Shown here: positions 10,394 through 18,149 of the stretch, piece after piece
How positions within the stretch are numbered: the first letter of the stretch is position 1
Layout: every line of letters begins with the position of its first letter
Assembly: GCA_963762435.1 (NCBI GenBank)
Contig: CAVXLN010000003.1
Coordinates: forward strand, 1 to 64,000
Source of the DNA: JAXDMU01 sp963762435
GTDB lineage: Bacteria > Pseudomonadota > Alphaproteobacteria > ATCC43930 > CGMCC-115725
Length of the DNA: 64,000 bases
Direction: 5' to 3'
The notes under the pieces: generated by a model
The model's input: the letters and a program-made list of their open reading frames with translations, nothing else
The model's database searches: none
What the model was told of the DNA's origin: nothing
Translations under genes and position numbers: made by a program

Positions 10394-10783
10394 CTATTTG
10401 TGAGCAGCGTAGAAAATGCCAAGAACAGAAACCAAGGCCGCTGCCCATAGGAGCAGCTGAATCGTAACGATTGTCGAGGGAAAGCAGGATGGCTTGGTAG
10501 AGACTTTCATATCGCCATCCATTTGGTTCAAATTGTCGATGTAGGAATTGAACGCCAGCCTAAAGCGCTGCATTATATTGACGAAGCAAATACTCCCGAT
10601 CGCCGCGAACGCGAAGACGGCACAGGCAATCCACTTGTCCTTTTCGAGATTGATGACAGCAAAGTACCAGAGTCCGCCTAGGATCGCAGTAAATAGCGGA
10701 GGTATTTTATACAGGATGTCATTCATCGAACGAAAATGAGCGTACTGTTCCCTGTAGATATCGGTTCGGGTGATTTCGCCCAT
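10394..10783 (-). CDS. Small membrane protein, three predicted TM helices
   Basis: 129 residues, family not recognised. The N-terminus is hydrophilic (MGEITRTDIYREQYAHFRSMND) and is followed by two close hydrophobic helices (~residues 27-44, PPLFTAILGGLWYFAVI, and ~52-69), a ~30-residue soluble loop and a C-terminal helix (TIVTIQLLLWAAALVSVLG). The layout recalls SLATT-type membrane effectors of defence systems, but this is only an architectural resemblance. The gene follows sspD by 24 nt in the same direction and looks lower in GC than its neighbours, so it probably belongs to the sspBCD transcript. Confidence 0.7.
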   Translation of the reverse strand: MGEITRTDIYREQYAHFRSMNDILYKIPPLFTAILGGLWYFAVINLEKDKWIACAVFAFAAIGSICFVNIMQRFRLAFNSYIDNLNQMDGDMKVSTKPSCFPSTIVTIQLLLWAAALVSVLGIFYAAHK

Positions 10784-10807
10784 CGGCTTGACCTCGGCTG
10801 GATTCTC

Positions 10808-11632
10808 TTATTTGTGACAGATCAGGCAACCCGCACCATCGTCCTCGAACAATACCTCGTCGACCTCCTCAGTCGGTCGTAGCGCGTTCGGCCGCCGACG
10901 TGCTTTGAGACGGTCAAGCCGTATTTGATGCTCACGCTCAATCTGTTCGACACGTTGCGGTTCGGCAAGCTCATCGAGGGATTCGCGATCACTCCAAGTG
11001 AACGGCGAGCCATGCTCAAGCGCGTTTTTTTCGTAGCGCTTCGCTTCTGCAAAGGCTTCAGGGTGCTCCCTCATGAGGTTCACCCATTCGATTTTCTGCT
11101 GAAAGAAACAAAAGGTGCAGCCGCTGCGCGACCGCCAGCGGTAGTAGTCGGGGAGACCTACGCCGGCGCCATCGAGCAGATCGATGACACCGGCTTTGTC
11201 GATGCCACGTTCGCGGAGCGGCAACACGACTTTCAGATTGGGATGAGTCGCGGTCAGACCTTCGCGATGCGGCTCGTCTGCGCGGATCGCGACATAGCTG
11301 TAGATCGTCGCACCGGCTTCAAGGTCGGGGCGGATCCATCGCTCGAAAGGCCGCAGCTTGAGCTGCCGTGTGCACCAGCGCGTGCGCGGCGAAGGAAGAA
11401 AATTATTGTATTCCCGGAGCCAGAAATCGAAATCCCGGTCTGGATTGAGGCGACGGATGGGGGCGCCGAGAAAGCCCTCCAACCTGCCGAGGAAATCATA
11501 GACTTCCGGTAGTTCCTTGCCGGTGTCGGTGAAGAAATACTCAAGCGTGAGGTCTGGCCGCGTTTGGCGCATCAGCACCGCGAGCGCAGCGCTGTCGCGA
11601 CCACCAGAAATGCCAAGGACATGTCGCTCCAC
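10808..11632 (-). CDS. sspD: SspD-like ATP-pyrophosphatase/sulfurtransferase (PAPS reductase-like)
   Basis: Predicted to adenylate or activate substrate and pass sulfur into the DNA backbone during PT modification. 274 residues with the N-terminal PP-loop SGGRDS (residues 9-14), a PAPS-reductase-like fold (YFFTDTGKELPEV), WCTRQLKLRPF, and cysteines in SGCTFCFF and GCLICHK that could hold an Fe-S cluster as in DndC. It begins 2 nt after the sspC stop, within a tight sspB-sspC-sspD operon. It could be called dndC-like; the DUF4007 and large-ATPase neighbours favour the Ssp type. Confidence 0.85.
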   Translation of the reverse strand: MERHVLGISGGRDSAALAVLMRQTRPDLTLEYFFTDTGKELPEVYDFLGRLEGFLGAPIRRLNPDRDFDFWLREYNNFLPSPRTRWCTRQLKLRPFERWIRPDLEAGATIYSYVAIRADEPHREGLTATHPNLKVVLPLRERGIDKAGVIDLLDGAGVGLPDYYRWRSRSGCTFCFFQQKIEWVNLMREHPEAFAEAKRYEKNALEHGSPFTWSDRESLDELAEPQRVEQIEREHQIRLDRLKARRRPNALRPTEEVDEVLFEDDGAGCLICHK

Positions 11633-11634
11633 GC

Positions 11635-14600
11635 TCAGCCCACCTTTCGCATGCGGCCATCTCGCGCGGCCAACGTGTCGAGACCCGTTTCAGCCAAAGC
11701 GGCGAGGACAACACTGCGCTCCGCGCCTGATTGAGCCAGAACCTTGTGAAGCGCTTGAGCGAGGGCGGTGACTTTGGGGCGATCGCGTTCTGCGATCTCG
11801 AATTCCTCAATGACCTCTTGCCCGGCTTCCCCGGTTCCAATGATAAGCGCCATGGCTTCGCGCGAAGGATGCCGCCCCTTGACGCGTGCGAGCGTCTCGG
11901 CGCGGCGGAATTTCAACGCGAAGTCCGCCAAAGCCAATGCCGCCTGGTCCGGGTCTCGGTCCGTCCATTCCCGAGGTGGCCGGTTGATCGCCATACTGGC
12001 GATTGCTTCAAGATCGTTTACATCGCCGCAATAGATTGCGAGGCGCGCAGCGAACGCATCGACGCGCAGATCGCCAGTGAGTTCGGCTACAATGCGGGCG
12101 CGCTGCTGCAAGTCGGCGTAGTCGTTCTCCGGCTCACCAAGAGCCCCCATCATTTTCTGCGAAAGCTCGGCCATCATTTTGGGATAGGCAGCGGCCAGCT
12201 CGTGAAGCGCTGATTCGATACCCTTTGCGGCCGCTTGAGCATCGCTCTCCCCAAAGATCGTAGGAATATCGACGAACAGCGCTTTGTGCGGATCATCCGC
12301 CCGCAGGAGCACGCGGCGCACTTCCGATGTTGGTGGTGAAAGGCTCAGCGTCTTCTGAGTCCAAGGAGGCAAGTCGCGGGCAAAGCGCACCAAACGTCGT
12401 GCTACCTCCAGCGGGTCGGGCGGGCAGGCTTGTCCCGTCGCCTTTTTCACCGCTCGCGCGACGCCGTCGAGGATTGCGCCTCGGAACGCATCGACATCGA
12501 CACGGCGCAAGGCAACGAGGTCTTCGTCCTGGAGCAGGATGTCGACAAGGTAGTCGTCGATATCCGCCTGGAATTTCCCCTCCCCATAGAGGGCTAGGCG
12601 GTGGCGGTTAGCCATGATGAAGGCGAGCGCCAGAATCGGCATTAGCCCACGACGGATGCCAAAGGGCGGGTCGCCCCATATGCGATAGAGCTTCCCCAGC
12701 AGAATGGGTGTCGGTTCACTTGCAAAGAGGGCTTCTGCGGCCTCCCAAGCTGGCTTGTAACTTTGACCGATCTTGCTGTGGGTAGGCTTGCTGAAGCCGT
12801 ACGTCTCGCCGGATTTGTGATGTAGGCCTGCAGCCGCGAGAACCGTGCTGTAGAGCCCGCGGTGAACGGGGAATCCCTCGATTCCCAAGGCCGGCTTGTC
12901 AGCCGCCGAAATCATCGCATGCATCAAGTCGCGAACACCGGCCTGAGTGTTGCTCGACGGCCTTTGACGATTAACGAGTTCGCTGTGGACGCGCGGGGCT
13001 TTGCTGTAACGTTGATCCGCAAGATCTGATGCCAGCCGGGAAAGGCTTGCACCGGGCGGCAGTTCGACACGCTCGCCCGCGACATACCAATCAGCGTCGG
13101 CAAAGCCCGCACGCAGCTCTTCGTCAAGTTCCGCAGATACTGCAGCAATCCGCGCAGCGATCTCGCGGCGCGCCACGCTATCGCCGTCTAGTTCGGGACG
13201 GCTCGTGCGGACGGCTTCAAGAGCAATGAGTTCGGCTCCCAGATCGCGGACCCGCCACGCATTGCGGGGCAGACCTACCGCGATGAGATGTTTGCTCGTC
13301 ATTTCCGACGCAGCGCAGCAGTTTACCATTGCCGGTTTGCGCTGCTCATCCGCCGATGGGATTGCCAGGATGAAATGCCCGGCGGCATCCCCGGGACGGT
13401 CCGCAATGCGATCCAACTCCGAAAGATGCACGAGTTCTGTTTGAAACCAGCGCAGACTGCCCGTCTCGTGATAGTGGCGCTTCGCCAAGACCGGCTGAAG
13501 GCCAGCCAGCCGTGCGAGACGATTGAGATCGAGAGTGGAGGCCTGGGCGGCGGCCACGGAGACCGCTCCATCGATATCAAAATCGCTCCCGGCATAGATC
13601 GACCAAGCATCCAGATGTTTCCGAAAGACGGCGACGGACCAACGCTCTAAATCGGCCGCAACCACGTCGATAGCGCCATCGGGTGCGTCGGGTATGCAAG
13701 CCGCAAGCGTCGGCCGGTCCGCGGCAAGTCCCGAGCCATTTCGGAACATGTCGATGAGGGCGATGGATTTGGCGACCCTGACATGAAGGGCCGTTCCGCG
13801 CGCCTCGCAGCGCTCGATCGCATCTGCACCTTGCGCCCAGCGATGGCTGTCGTTCGACGCCAGGATTGCTGGCTCCAGGTTAATGCGTAGATAGTCCCAA
13901 AACCGGTCAGGACCGAACACTTCGCACGTACCCGCAGATTCAGCCCGGAGGAAATCCTGGAAGCCGCCCGGTTCGGCCGACGCGAGAAAACCGAACAGGC
14001 TGCGTTCGTTTTGGCCGAAGCGGCGCCGGGACATCGGGCCAAGCACGACTGCCGTGACGGGGTGGAGCGGCCAGCACTTGTCCAGGCGGATATTGAGGTC
14101 CGCCGGAGTTCCAGGACGGCGCGAACGGATCGATTTCGCGATCGCCTCGACGGATTGAGCTGTTTGGGGATGTCGTTGCTCAGTGACAATGGCGCGACCC
14201 AGCAAATCGATGACCTCATCAACGCCCGCGATCAGCGGCACGTCAGAGAAGCGGCCCTGGATTTTCGCCCATTCGTCGCGAGTTTCTCGACCAAGACGAC
14301 TCGCATACTGCTCGAAGGCCTGGTGCAGAATGCCAACGATAACCAGCTTGCCGCGCGCGCGCGCCGCTGCTTCCGCGAGTTCTTGAAAGAAATAGATGTC
14401 AGCGCCGTCGGCGGCGGCGCCTTCCAGAAACTTTCCCATCTCGTCGATGATCAGCAGAACGCCGTCTCGCGGTCGCGCGTCCGCCTCCTGGACGAGGCGA
14501 TCAATCAGTTCGCGTCCGGTCTTCACGTCCTGGCGCGGCCGCCCGCGGTTGGCCCCGTTTTGCCGGCGCGTCTGTTCCAACGCGCGGGCGATATCGGCCA

Positions 14601-14970
14601 CGGGATCGCTGCGTCGCCCGACAACCGGCACCACCAGCCAGCCGTCTCGACCCGGCTGAAAGGCGTCAAGAAGCTGCTGCGCGGTCGTATCTCCCAACGC
14701 TATGGCAGCGGCGCTGCGAATGGCGCCTTTCGGGCCGAGCAATCCGGCCAGCGTCACGGCTAGACTGGATTTGCCGCCGCCATAGGGACCGGTCCAGGTG
14801 AAGGCCCGTTGAGCGGTTTGGGTGATCTGGCTCGCCATTCCCAGGAGGCCATCCGCCGCGGATCTTTGGCAGACAAATCCCTGCAACGCATCGACGCGCG
14901 ATAAGTCGGCATCGAGCCTAATCGAGCGTTGAAACCGGCGAGCGATGGAAACGTGGCCGGCGAGCATCAT
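11635..14970 (-). CDS. sspC: SspC-like large P-loop ATPase of the PT-modification complex
   Basis: 1,111 residues. Walker A is GPYGGGKSS (residues 61-69) and Walker B is LLIIDEMGKFLE (~residues 166-177); the rest is helical with few recognisable motifs. Known SspC proteins are ATPases of about this size working with the SspB nickase and SspD sulfurtransferase. The start overlaps the sspB stop by 4 nt (ATGA) and the stop lies 2 nt before sspD, indicating one translation unit. No frame damage was seen. Assignment rests on size, ATPase motifs and the DUF4007/PAPS-reductase neighbours. Confidence 0.82.
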   Translation of the reverse strand: MMLAGHVSIARRFQRSIRLDADLSRVDALQGFVCQRSAADGLLGMASQITQTAQRAFTWTGPYGGGKSSLAVTLAGLLGPKGAIRSAAAIALGDTTAQQLLDAFQPGRDGWLVVPVVGRRSDPVADIARALEQTRRQNGANRGRPRQDVKTGRELIDRLVQEADARPRDGVLLIIDEMGKFLEGAAADGADIYFFQELAEAAARARGKLVIVGILHQAFEQYASRLGRETRDEWAKIQGRFSDVPLIAGVDEVIDLLGRAIVTEQRHPQTAQSVEAIAKSIRSRRPGTPADLNIRLDKCWPLHPVTAVVLGPMSRRRFGQNERSLFGFLASAEPGGFQDFLRAESAGTCEVFGPDRFWDYLRINLEPAILASNDSHRWAQGADAIERCEARGTALHVRVAKSIALIDMFRNGSGLAADRPTLAACIPDAPDGAIDVVAADLERWSVAVFRKHLDAWSIYAGSDFDIDGAVSVAAAQASTLDLNRLARLAGLQPVLAKRHYHETGSLRWFQTELVHLSELDRIADRPGDAAGHFILAIPSADEQRKPAMVNCCAASEMTSKHLIAVGLPRNAWRVRDLGAELIALEAVRTSRPELDGDSVARREIAARIAAVSAELDEELRAGFADADWYVAGERVELPPGASLSRLASDLADQRYSKAPRVHSELVNRQRPSSNTQAGVRDLMHAMISAADKPALGIEGFPVHRGLYSTVLAAAGLHHKSGETYGFSKPTHSKIGQSYKPAWEAAEALFASEPTPILLGKLYRIWGDPPFGIRRGLMPILALAFIMANRHRLALYGEGKFQADIDDYLVDILLQDEDLVALRRVDVDAFRGAILDGVARAVKKATGQACPPDPLEVARRLVRFARDLPPWTQKTLSLSPPTSEVRRVLLRADDPHKALFVDIPTIFGESDAQAAAKGIESALHELAAAYPKMMAELSQKMMGALGEPENDYADLQQRARIVAELTGDLRVDAFAARLAIYCGDVNDLEAIASMAINRPPREWTDRDPDQAALALADFALKFRRAETLARVKGRHPSREAMALIIGTGEAGQEVIEEFEIAERDRPKVTALAQALHKVLAQSGAERSVVLAALAETGLDTLAARDGRMRKVG

Positions 14971-15905
14971 GCGGCCCGCCGTTTCTCAGTTTCGGCGCGA
15001 AAGGCCGCCGCCAAGAGCGCAAGAGGGTTGGTCACAGGCTTGACCCGTAGCACTTGGCGAACGCCGGCGGAATCGGACCACACCAGGCGGCCTCGGGTCA
15101 CGTCTTCCATAAGGGTCAGGCGCTCGACAATCGAGTTTTCGTCGAGCTTGAATACACGCCCGGGCGAACCCGGCTCATAGGCGATTGCCTCCACAGAAAG
15201 CGTGGCGGCATTCGGGGCGTAGCGATCCCAAAAGGCATTCAGCGCATAGGCGAAGACGCCATCGGGGAGGCTCGGCTTGGGACCGCGTCTGAACTCGTAG
15301 AGACGGCCCGCGACCTGACGGACGAGTCCGAGCTCTGCCAAGACAGGTTCCAAGGCGTCTTCACCGGCGGCCTTGTCAACGCGAGGCACGTAGCTTCGGA
15401 TGAAACATTCGACGTCGCGCGTGACGGTCTTCTCGGCGATACGAGACCATTGCCGCGCCCGGGCATATTGCAGAATCGATGTGCTGAGCGCTTCATGGTC
15501 GAAGGTTTGCGCCACCAAATGATTGAAGGCCCAATACCACGTCGTGGTCATCTTGGGGTCGCCGGCGATCTGCCATTGCACGAGCCAAGCCGTCGCCGCC
15601 TTCTCCATGAACGGATCCCAAGGGCGTTCGCCGCCGAATAGGTTTCGGCCGAGCTCGGAGGCGCCAACGCGCATGTCCCGCTCTTCGATCACGCCGCAGG
15701 CGAGCGCCCAATGGCGAATCGCAAGCGCCATGTTCTTTCCGACCCCGAAGGTCACAATGGATTCGGGACTACTGAAGATGGTTCGTGGCGCGCCCGGCTC
15801 CACGGCATCAAAGGCTTTACGCAGCCAAAGATGCCGCAGGGGGAATGTCTCGTGGCCCGAGAACTGCCCCTTGAAATCGCTTGCTGTGATCGGTCCCCGT
15901 AGCAT
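14967..15905 (-). CDS. sspB: SspB-like DUF4007 protein (PT-associated nicking subunit)
   Basis: 312 residues carrying the DUF4007 signature: FSGHETFPLRHLWLRKAFD (residues 15-33), FGVGKNMALAIRHW and GDPKMTTTWYWAFN. In characterised Ssp systems the DUF4007 protein SspB nicks DNA to start single-strand PT modification. The product is basic and soluble with no signal peptide. The ATG at 15905 has no obvious Shine-Dalgarno because a perfect palindrome (15914-15938) occupies the upstream position, which suggests that expression of sspBCD is controlled there. It is co-directional with sspA and coupled to sspC. Confidence 0.87.
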   Translation of the reverse strand: MLRGPITASDFKGQFSGHETFPLRHLWLRKAFDAVEPGAPRTIFSSPESIVTFGVGKNMALAIRHWALACGVIEERDMRVGASELGRNLFGGERPWDPFMEKAATAWLVQWQIAGDPKMTTTWYWAFNHLVAQTFDHEALSTSILQYARARQWSRIAEKTVTRDVECFIRSYVPRVDKAAGEDALEPVLAELGLVRQVAGRLYEFRRGPKPSLPDGVFAYALNAFWDRYAPNAATLSVEAIAYEPGSPGRVFKLDENSIVERLTLMEDVTRGRLVWSDSAGVRQVLRVKPVTNPLALLAAAFRAETEKRRAA

Positions 15906-15913
15906 GAAGATAT

Positions 15914-15938
15914 GCTACTGGACGATCCGTCCAGTAGC
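15914..15938. promoter_or_regulatory. Perfect 11-bp inverted repeat upstream of sspB
   Basis: GCTACTGGACG, spacer ATC, CGTCCAGTAGC. It lies in the 71-bp gap between sspA and sspB, ending 8 bp before the sspB ATG, where a ribosome-binding site would be expected. It could be a repressor operator or an mRNA hairpin limiting sspB translation. No T-run follows on the minus strand, so a simple terminator is less likely. Confidence 0.7.
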
Positions 15939-15976
15939 AAGCCGGGATTACGTCAACTCGGTGCTTGAGTCTCGTT

Positions 15977-17152
15977 CTACACTGCGGCGATCTCCAACGA
16001 GACGCCTTCGCGAATGCGCGTGACCACAGCGGCGACGCGTTCGGCCGCGACTTCGACCTCCGCGCGCGTATTGAACCGGCCAAAGCCGACACGGATTGTG
16101 CTTGCGGCGTCCGAGTCGGTCAGCCCCAACGCCAACAGGACGTGCGAGGGCTGCAAAATGCCGGCGCTGCATGCGGCGTTCGTCGAGAGCGCGACGTCCG
16201 GCTGCAACGCCCCAACCAATCGATCGGCGTCGCACCCCGGAAAGGTCAGACTCAGATTGCCGGGGAGCCGTCGCTTCTGATCGCCGTTGACACGTGCGTC
16301 CGGGCATCGGCTGAGCACGATCTCAAGGAACACGCCCCGTAACGATGCAGCTAATCGCGCATTCTCTTGGAGCTCGGCAAGAGCGATAGCGCTCGCCGCG
16401 CCGAAGGCGGCGCAAAGAGCAGGGGCAATCGTGCCGGACCGCAGGCCGCGTTCTTGACCGCCACCCCAAAACAACGGCTCCGGAACGATCGAGCTTTCCT
16501 CGGAAATATATAAGGCCCCCACACCGATCGGCGCGTAAATCTTATGGCCTGTCAGGCTCATCATATCGACGCCACTCGCCTTTACGTCGACCGGAATCTT
16601 GCCAACCGCCTGCGCTGCGTCTGAATGAAATACGACGTTATGCGATCGGCAAATCGCGGCTATCTCCTCGATTGGTTGCAGGACGCCGATTTCATTGTTT
16701 GCCGCCATGATCGACACAAGGAAGGTGTCGGATGTTATCGCTGCCGCGAGCGCTGCGGGGTCAATGAGGCCACTCGGTCCGACGGGCAGAACCTCGGCGC
16801 GGAAACCACTGCGCGACAAATAGCTGACGGTCTCCAGGACGCACTTATGCTCGGTGGCGCAGGTGATGATGTGGTTGCCGCGACGTTTCGGCGATCGAGC
16901 GACGCCCTGAAGCGCAAGGTTGTTCGCTTCGGTCGCGCCAGAAGTAAAGACGACCTCCTCCGGTCGCGCACCGATCAGTGCGGCGATTTTCGCACGCGCG
17001 TCTTCGACCGCCGTTGCAGCGCGTCGCCCAACGAAATGCTCTGAGTGCGGATTGCCGACGAAGCTCTTTTCTAGGAGCGGTAACATGGCATCACGCACCC
17101 GCGGATCGGTGGGCGTGGTGGCTTGATTATCGAGGTAGATCGAATTGGGCAT
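15977..17152 (-). CDS. sspA: Cysteine desulfurase, SspA/DndA-like
   Basis: PLP enzyme that takes sulfur from cysteine as a persulfide and supplies it to SspD. 391 residues from ATG 17152, chosen because GAGAGG stands 6 nt upstream and because MPNSIYLDNQATTP is the normal NifS/IscS N-terminus; an open extension upstream lacks family sequence. Visible are SGATEANNLA, the PLP lysine in SLTGHK (K204), the GGGQERGLRSGT loop and the catalytic cysteine in NAACSAG (C328). First gene of the cassette, divergent from the toxin-antitoxin pair. A housekeeping IscS role cannot be excluded, but the linkage to sspBCD argues for PT chemistry. Confidence 0.88.
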   Translation of the reverse strand: MPNSIYLDNQATTPTDPRVRDAMLPLLEKSFVGNPHSEHFVGRRAATAVEDARAKIAALIGARPEEVVFTSGATEANNLALQGVARSPKRRGNHIITCATEHKCVLETVSYLSRSGFRAEVLPVGPSGLIDPAALAAAITSDTFLVSIMAANNEIGVLQPIEEIAAICRSHNVVFHSDAAQAVGKIPVDVKASGVDMMSLTGHKIYAPIGVGALYISEESSIVPEPLFWGGGQERGLRSGTIAPALCAAFGAASAIALAELQENARLAASLRGVFLEIVLSRCPDARVNGDQKRRLPGNLSLTFPGCDADRLVGALQPDVALSTNAACSAGILQPSHVLLALGLTDSDAASTIRVGFGRFNTRAEVEVAAERVAAVVTRIREGVSLEIAAV

Positions 17153-17265
17153 CGCACCTCTCATGGACTCCGGAATTGATGGCGACCTGTGGTGACGCAT
17201 GCAAGCGTTCTTTTTTGTTCTCACGCATCGTTGTGGTATTCTATGCCTTTTTAGCCGGAGGGCTC

Positions 17266-17294
17266 TTGAAATGGCCGGGTGTTGGCCGTACATT
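17266..17294 (+). promoter_or_regulatory. Probable promoter of the DUF1778/GNAT pair
   Basis: TTGAAA (17266-17271), 17-bp spacer, TACATT (17289-17294), a good sigma-70-like match 17 bp before the start at 17312. The spacer contains two GGCC half-sites that could be part of an operator bound by the antitoxin complex (inference). Confidence 0.5.
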
Positions 17295-17311
17295 CGCACA
17301 GGAGAAGCACG

Positions 17312-17614
17312 ATGGCAAAGTCTGTTTTGAAATCCCCACGTGGTCGCACCCGCGCCCAGCGCCTTGAGGCGCGGGTGACGGTGGAGCAGAAAACGCTCAT
17401 CGAACATGCTGCTGCCCTTCAGGGGCGGACGGTCACGGATTTCGTGCTGACGAGCGTCCAGGACGCGGCACGGCGCGCGATTGAAGAGCATCAGCAACTT
17501 GAACTGTCGGTTCGCGACAGCCAGGCTTTTGTCGACGCGCTGCTAAATCCAAAACCCGTCAACGATCGTCTGTGTGACACGGTGAGACGTTTTCGCGAAG
17601 CCACCGGCGTATAA
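17312..17614 (+). CDS. DUF1778 antitoxin (TacA-like)
   Basis: 100 residues starting at ATG 17312, preceded by AGGAGA; the open frame upstream (17279) lacks family sequence. The basic N-terminus and RLEARVTVEQKTLIEHAAALQGRTVTDFVLTS-type ribbon-helix-helix region are typical of DUF1778 antitoxins. The C-terminal ~35 residues with SQAFVDALLNP are the segment that wraps the partner acetyltransferase in this family. The toxin gene follows 3 nt downstream. Expected to repress its own promoter. Confidence 0.88.
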   Translation: MAKSVLKSPRGRTRAQRLEARVTVEQKTLIEHAAALQGRTVTDFVLTSVQDAARRAIEEHQQLELSVRDSQAFVDALLNPKPVNDRLCDTVRRFREATGV

Positions 17615-17617
17615 CCG

Positions 17618-18130
17618 GTGCCGGGCGCTCCTGGGGAATCGCTTCACGTCGAGCCGCTCGGTTCCCACCATGATCGCGCCTCATTCGACAGCGGCGCCGA
17701 ACCGCTCGACCGATATCTACGAAGCCAGGCTAGCCAGGACGCTCGAAAGAACATGGCGGCGCCGTTCGTGCTCGTGCTCCCAGGTGGTGCCGTCGGCGGC
17801 TATTACACGCTCTCGGCAACCGCTGTGAAGTTGGCTGATCTTCCGGATCAGACGGTTCGTCGGCTTCCACGCTATCCTCTCGTTCCCGCGACTCTTCTGG
17901 GCCGGCTGGCTGTTGATCGGCGGTTTCAGGGCAAAGGCTATGGCCGATTTCTGTTGGCCGACGCACTCTACCGCGTCGCCCGCAACGAGATCGCTTCGTT
18001 CGCGGTGGTTGTGGACGCCAAGGACGAGGATGCGCGCCGCTTTTACGAGCGAGAGAGCTTCTTGCCGTTTGCCGATCAACCGATGAAGTTGTTCAGGCCG
18101 GTGGCGGATATCAAGCAGCTCTTTACATAG
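17618..18130 (+). CDS. GNAT-family acetyltransferase toxin (TacT-like)
   Basis: 170 residues with a GTG start at 17618, 3 nt after the antitoxin stop. It contains the toxin-GNAT landmarks FDSGAEPLDRYLRSQA near the N-terminus, YYTLSATAV, LGRLAVDRRFQGKGYGRFLL (acetyl-CoA pyrophosphate loop Q/R-x-x-G-x-G) and FYERESFLPF near the end. Toxins of this family acetylate the amino group of aminoacyl-tRNA and stop translation. The pair sits between sspA and the GHKL/receiver genes and may help keep the element in the population. Confidence 0.87.
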   Translation: MPGAPGESLHVEPLGSHHDRASFDSGAEPLDRYLRSQASQDARKNMAAPFVLVLPGGAVGGYYTLSATAVKLADLPDQTVRRLPRYPLVPATLLGRLAVDRRFQGKGYGRFLLADALYRVARNEIASFAVVVDAKDEDARRFYERESFLPFADQPMKLFRPVADIKQLFT

Positions 18131-18149
18131 CTCAAGGGGGGGATATCGA

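Noticed and set aside
15914..15938. Palindrome upstream of sspB as a simple terminator of sspA
   Set aside because: No T-run follows on the minus strand and it lies much nearer the sspB start than the sspA stop, so a regulatory role is favoured.
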